This document shows positions 6,692-8,121 of a DNA stretch of 8,121 bases, one piece after another. The notes under the pieces were generated by a model. That model worked only from the letters and a program-made list of their open reading frames with translations, ran no database searches and was not told where the DNA came from. The stretch comes from JAPLDB01 sp964356415. GTDB lineage: Bacteria; Bacteroidota; Bacteroidia; AKYH767-A; 2013-40CM-41-45. The position numbers and the translations under genes are program-made. Each line of letters opens with the position of its first letter. Position 1 is the stretch's first letter. The stretch spans positions 1-8,121 of the forward strand of contig CAYHHK010000159.1 of assembly GCA_964356415.1 (NCBI GenBank), in the 5' to 3' direction.

Positions 6692-8023
6692 CTAATTATG
6701 ATACCGGATCCACTTCCATAATTCGGCATAACTCACTTTTTTGCCATACATCAATATTCCGATACGGTAGATCTTCGATGCAAGCCATGTGGTAAAAATA
6801 AATCCTGCAATAAGAAACAGCATGGACAGACCCACTTCCCAGTAGGGCACTCCAAATGGAATTCGCATCATCATTACGACCGGAGAAGTAAACGGGATCA
6901 TTGAAAACCAGAAGGCAACACTGCCATTGGGGTTGGTCATCACCGTGGCAGAAACTACATAAGCGAGTATCAATGGTATAGTGACAGGAAGCATGAATTG
7001 TTGTGTCTCAGTTTCCGAGTCCACGGCAGAACCAATTGCGGCAAACAAAGCACTGTATAATAAATATCCTCCCAAAAAATAAAACACAAATGCGCTGATG
7101 ATTACAACGAAATTGATGGAAGCCAGTGCATCGCTCAGTTTTTCCTTGGGTGACATGATCTGATCCTGCTGTTCTGCATTCAGCTGATTCATCTGATTCA
7201 TTCCCGGGCTTATTTGCTGCATTTCTTCAATTTTTTCCTTTTTAGTTTTGTCTCCAAGAAAAGCAGCCGATACAATCGAAACCGCAGCAATGCTAAGCAC
7301 CACCCACAACAAGAACTGTGTTAATCCCACCAAAGCCACTCCGACAATCTTGCCAAGCATCAACTGAAACGGCTTCACTGAAGAAATAATGACTTCCACA
7401 ATGCGGCTCATTTTCTCTTCCATCACCCCCCTCATTACCATTGCACCATAAATAAATATGAACATATAGATGAGTAACCCACTGCCGAAACCGATGCCTG
7501 TGGTTAATCCTGTACTCGTCTCTTTGTTTTCAAGGTCGCGGGTTTGAATTTCAACGTCGGTTTTGATCATATCAAGTTTCTTGTCGTCCACTCCCGCTGC
7601 CACCATTTTTGCATTCTTGATATCCTTCTCAATTGTAAATTTTATTCTTTCAATGATGTCAAACCCCGGTTGTGCTTCAGAATAAAGTACAACGCCCTTT
7701 TCCAGAGATTCAATTTTATCGCTTGCAGGAATAAAGAGTACGCCAAAATAACCAAGGTCTTTGCTTTTGGCCCGAAGGGAATCAACATCGTCATCCTGAT
7801 AAACAAATGTCAGCTTTGTATCACTTTTGAATTTACCTTCAAAAAGATGACTGTTATCTACAACAACAATCGTATGCTTTTCCGAATCCACACGGTTCAA
7901 CAAAAACATGCTGGCAAAAATTCCTGCGAAAAGCAATGGCCCCAGAATGGTCATTATGATGAATGACTTTTTGCGTACCCGGGTAACGTATTCGCGTTTA
8001 ATGATGAGACCGACTTTGTTCAT
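6692..8023 (-). CDS. ABC-2 type (NatB-like) transporter permease
   Basis: An inner-membrane permease of the ABC-2/NatB family (COG1668 type), which moves ions, drugs or other small substrates together with a separate ATPase. The 443 residues show: a basic cytoplasmic N-terminus (IIKREYVTRVRKKS); membrane segment 1 (about 21-43); a large extracytoplasmic domain (about 44-172); segment 2 (173-197); the conserved cytoplasmic stretch MEEKMSRIVEVIISSVKP (201-218); segment 3 (223-256); a hydrophilic Met/Gln/Asn-rich extracytoplasmic loop (257-300); then further segments near 303-333, 343-363 and 396-418. The N-terminal start at 8023 fits the family. No Walker motifs are present, so the ATPase must be a separate gene, most likely directly upstream beyond the right edge. 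Substrate cannot be read from sequence. It ends 101 bases before the Ppx/GppA gene. Confidence 0.93.
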   Translation of the reverse strand: MNKVGLIIKREYVTRVRKKSFIIMTILGPLLFAGIFASMFLLNRVDSEKHTIVVVDNSHLFEGKFKSDTKLTFVYQDDDVDSLRAKSKDLGYFGVLFIPASDKIESLEKGVVLYSEAQPGFDIIERIKFTIEKDIKNAKMVAAGVDDKKLDMIKTDVEIQTRDLENKETSTGLTTGIGFGSGLLIYMFIFIYGAMVMRGVMEEKMSRIVEVIISSVKPFQLMLGKIVGVALVGLTQFLLWVVLSIAAVSIVSAAFLGDKTKKEKIEEMQQISPGMNQMNQLNAEQQDQIMSPKEKLSDALASINFVVIISAFVFYFLGGYLLYSALFAAIGSAVDSETETQQFMLPVTIPLILAYVVSATVMTNPNGSVAFWFSMIPFTSPVVMMMRIPFGVPYWEVGLSMLFLIAGFIFTTWLASKIYRIGILMYGKKVSYAELWKWIRYHN

Positions 8024-8046
8024 TGGAGAGGGAAAGATATTAGTAG

Positions 8047-8121
8047 TGAGATGTGAGATGTGAGATGTGAGATATGAGATATGAGATATGAGATATGAGA
8101 TATGAGATATGAGATATGAGA
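8047..8121. repeat. Heptamer tandem repeat TGAGATR, running off the window end
   Basis: Ten full 7-base units plus five bases of an eleventh, all in exact register: three TGAGATG units (8047-8067) followed by seven TGAGATA units (8068-8116). It lies 23 bases upstream of the permease start codon and continues to the last base of the window, so the full length is unknown. Read on the minus strand (TATCTCA) it has no stop codon in any frame; on the plus strand it has TGA in every frame. Confidence 0.95.

Noticed and set aside
7544..7966. 140-codon plus-strand open frame
   Set aside because: It is antisense to the extracytoplasmic domain of the permease, which is a clear family member; its translation is Cys/Phe/Asn-rich with no motif.
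8032..8039. Possible Bacteroidota -7 promoter element (minus strand TATCTTTC) upstream of the permease
   Set aside because: The last base departs from TAnnTTTG, no -33 TTG element is found at a proper distance because the heptamer array occupies that region, and it would leave almost no leader.
8047..8121. CRISPR-like array
   Set aside because: Units are 7 bases and directly tandem with no spacers, so this is a simple-sequence repeat.

Overview
The window looks like a chromosomal fragment from a member of the Bacteroidota, probably from a draft or metagenome assembly. The reasons are: moderately AT-rich DNA; start codons with no recognisable Shine-Dalgarno sequence and AT-rich leaders; a capsule-type tyrosine autokinase whose Walker A' motif reads VGMDLRKP, a form I associate with this phylum; and gap-poor runs of genes. 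This is an inference from gene style, and no rRNA or other marker is present to confirm it.

Layout. At the left edge, on the plus strand, is the 3' two thirds or more of a polysaccharide co-polymerase/tyrosine autokinase (1-2009). It meets, tail to tail with only 5 bases between, a run of five minus-strand genes. In transcription order (right to left) these are: an ABC-2/NatB-type permease (8023-6692), a short Ppx/GppA phosphatase (6590-5631), a sigma-54 activator-type response regulator (5578-4266), an unrecognised acidic protein built of YD-like repeats (4245-3337), and murF (3313-2015). The last three are separated by 20 and 23 bases and look like one transcription unit. The two upstream spacers are 101 and 52 bases.

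Function. The two flanking themes are the cell surface (exopolysaccharide assembly control; peptidoglycan precursor synthesis by MurF) and signalling (response regulator; a possible ppGpp/polyphosphate hydrolase). The permease's ATPase partner and the regulator's histidine kinase are not in the window; the ATPase would be expected just beyond the right edge.

Most noteworthy points. (1) The 100-N gap inside the response regulator is flanked by an identical 55-base sequence on both sides. Removing one copy plus the Ns restores one uninterrupted 385-residue reading frame, so the gap is almost certainly an unmerged contig overlap and hides no extra sequence. (2) The restored regulator has no C-terminal DNA-binding domain and carries GAFTSA in place of GAFTGA. 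(3) Each of the three spacers longer than 40 bases upstream of a minus-strand gene contains a tandem array of 7-base units, but with a different heptamer in each (TACGAAT, AAGTTAA, TGAGATR). The last runs off the end of the window. I see no CRISPR array, tRNA, rRNA or insertion sequence, and no convincing undescribed multi-gene system.
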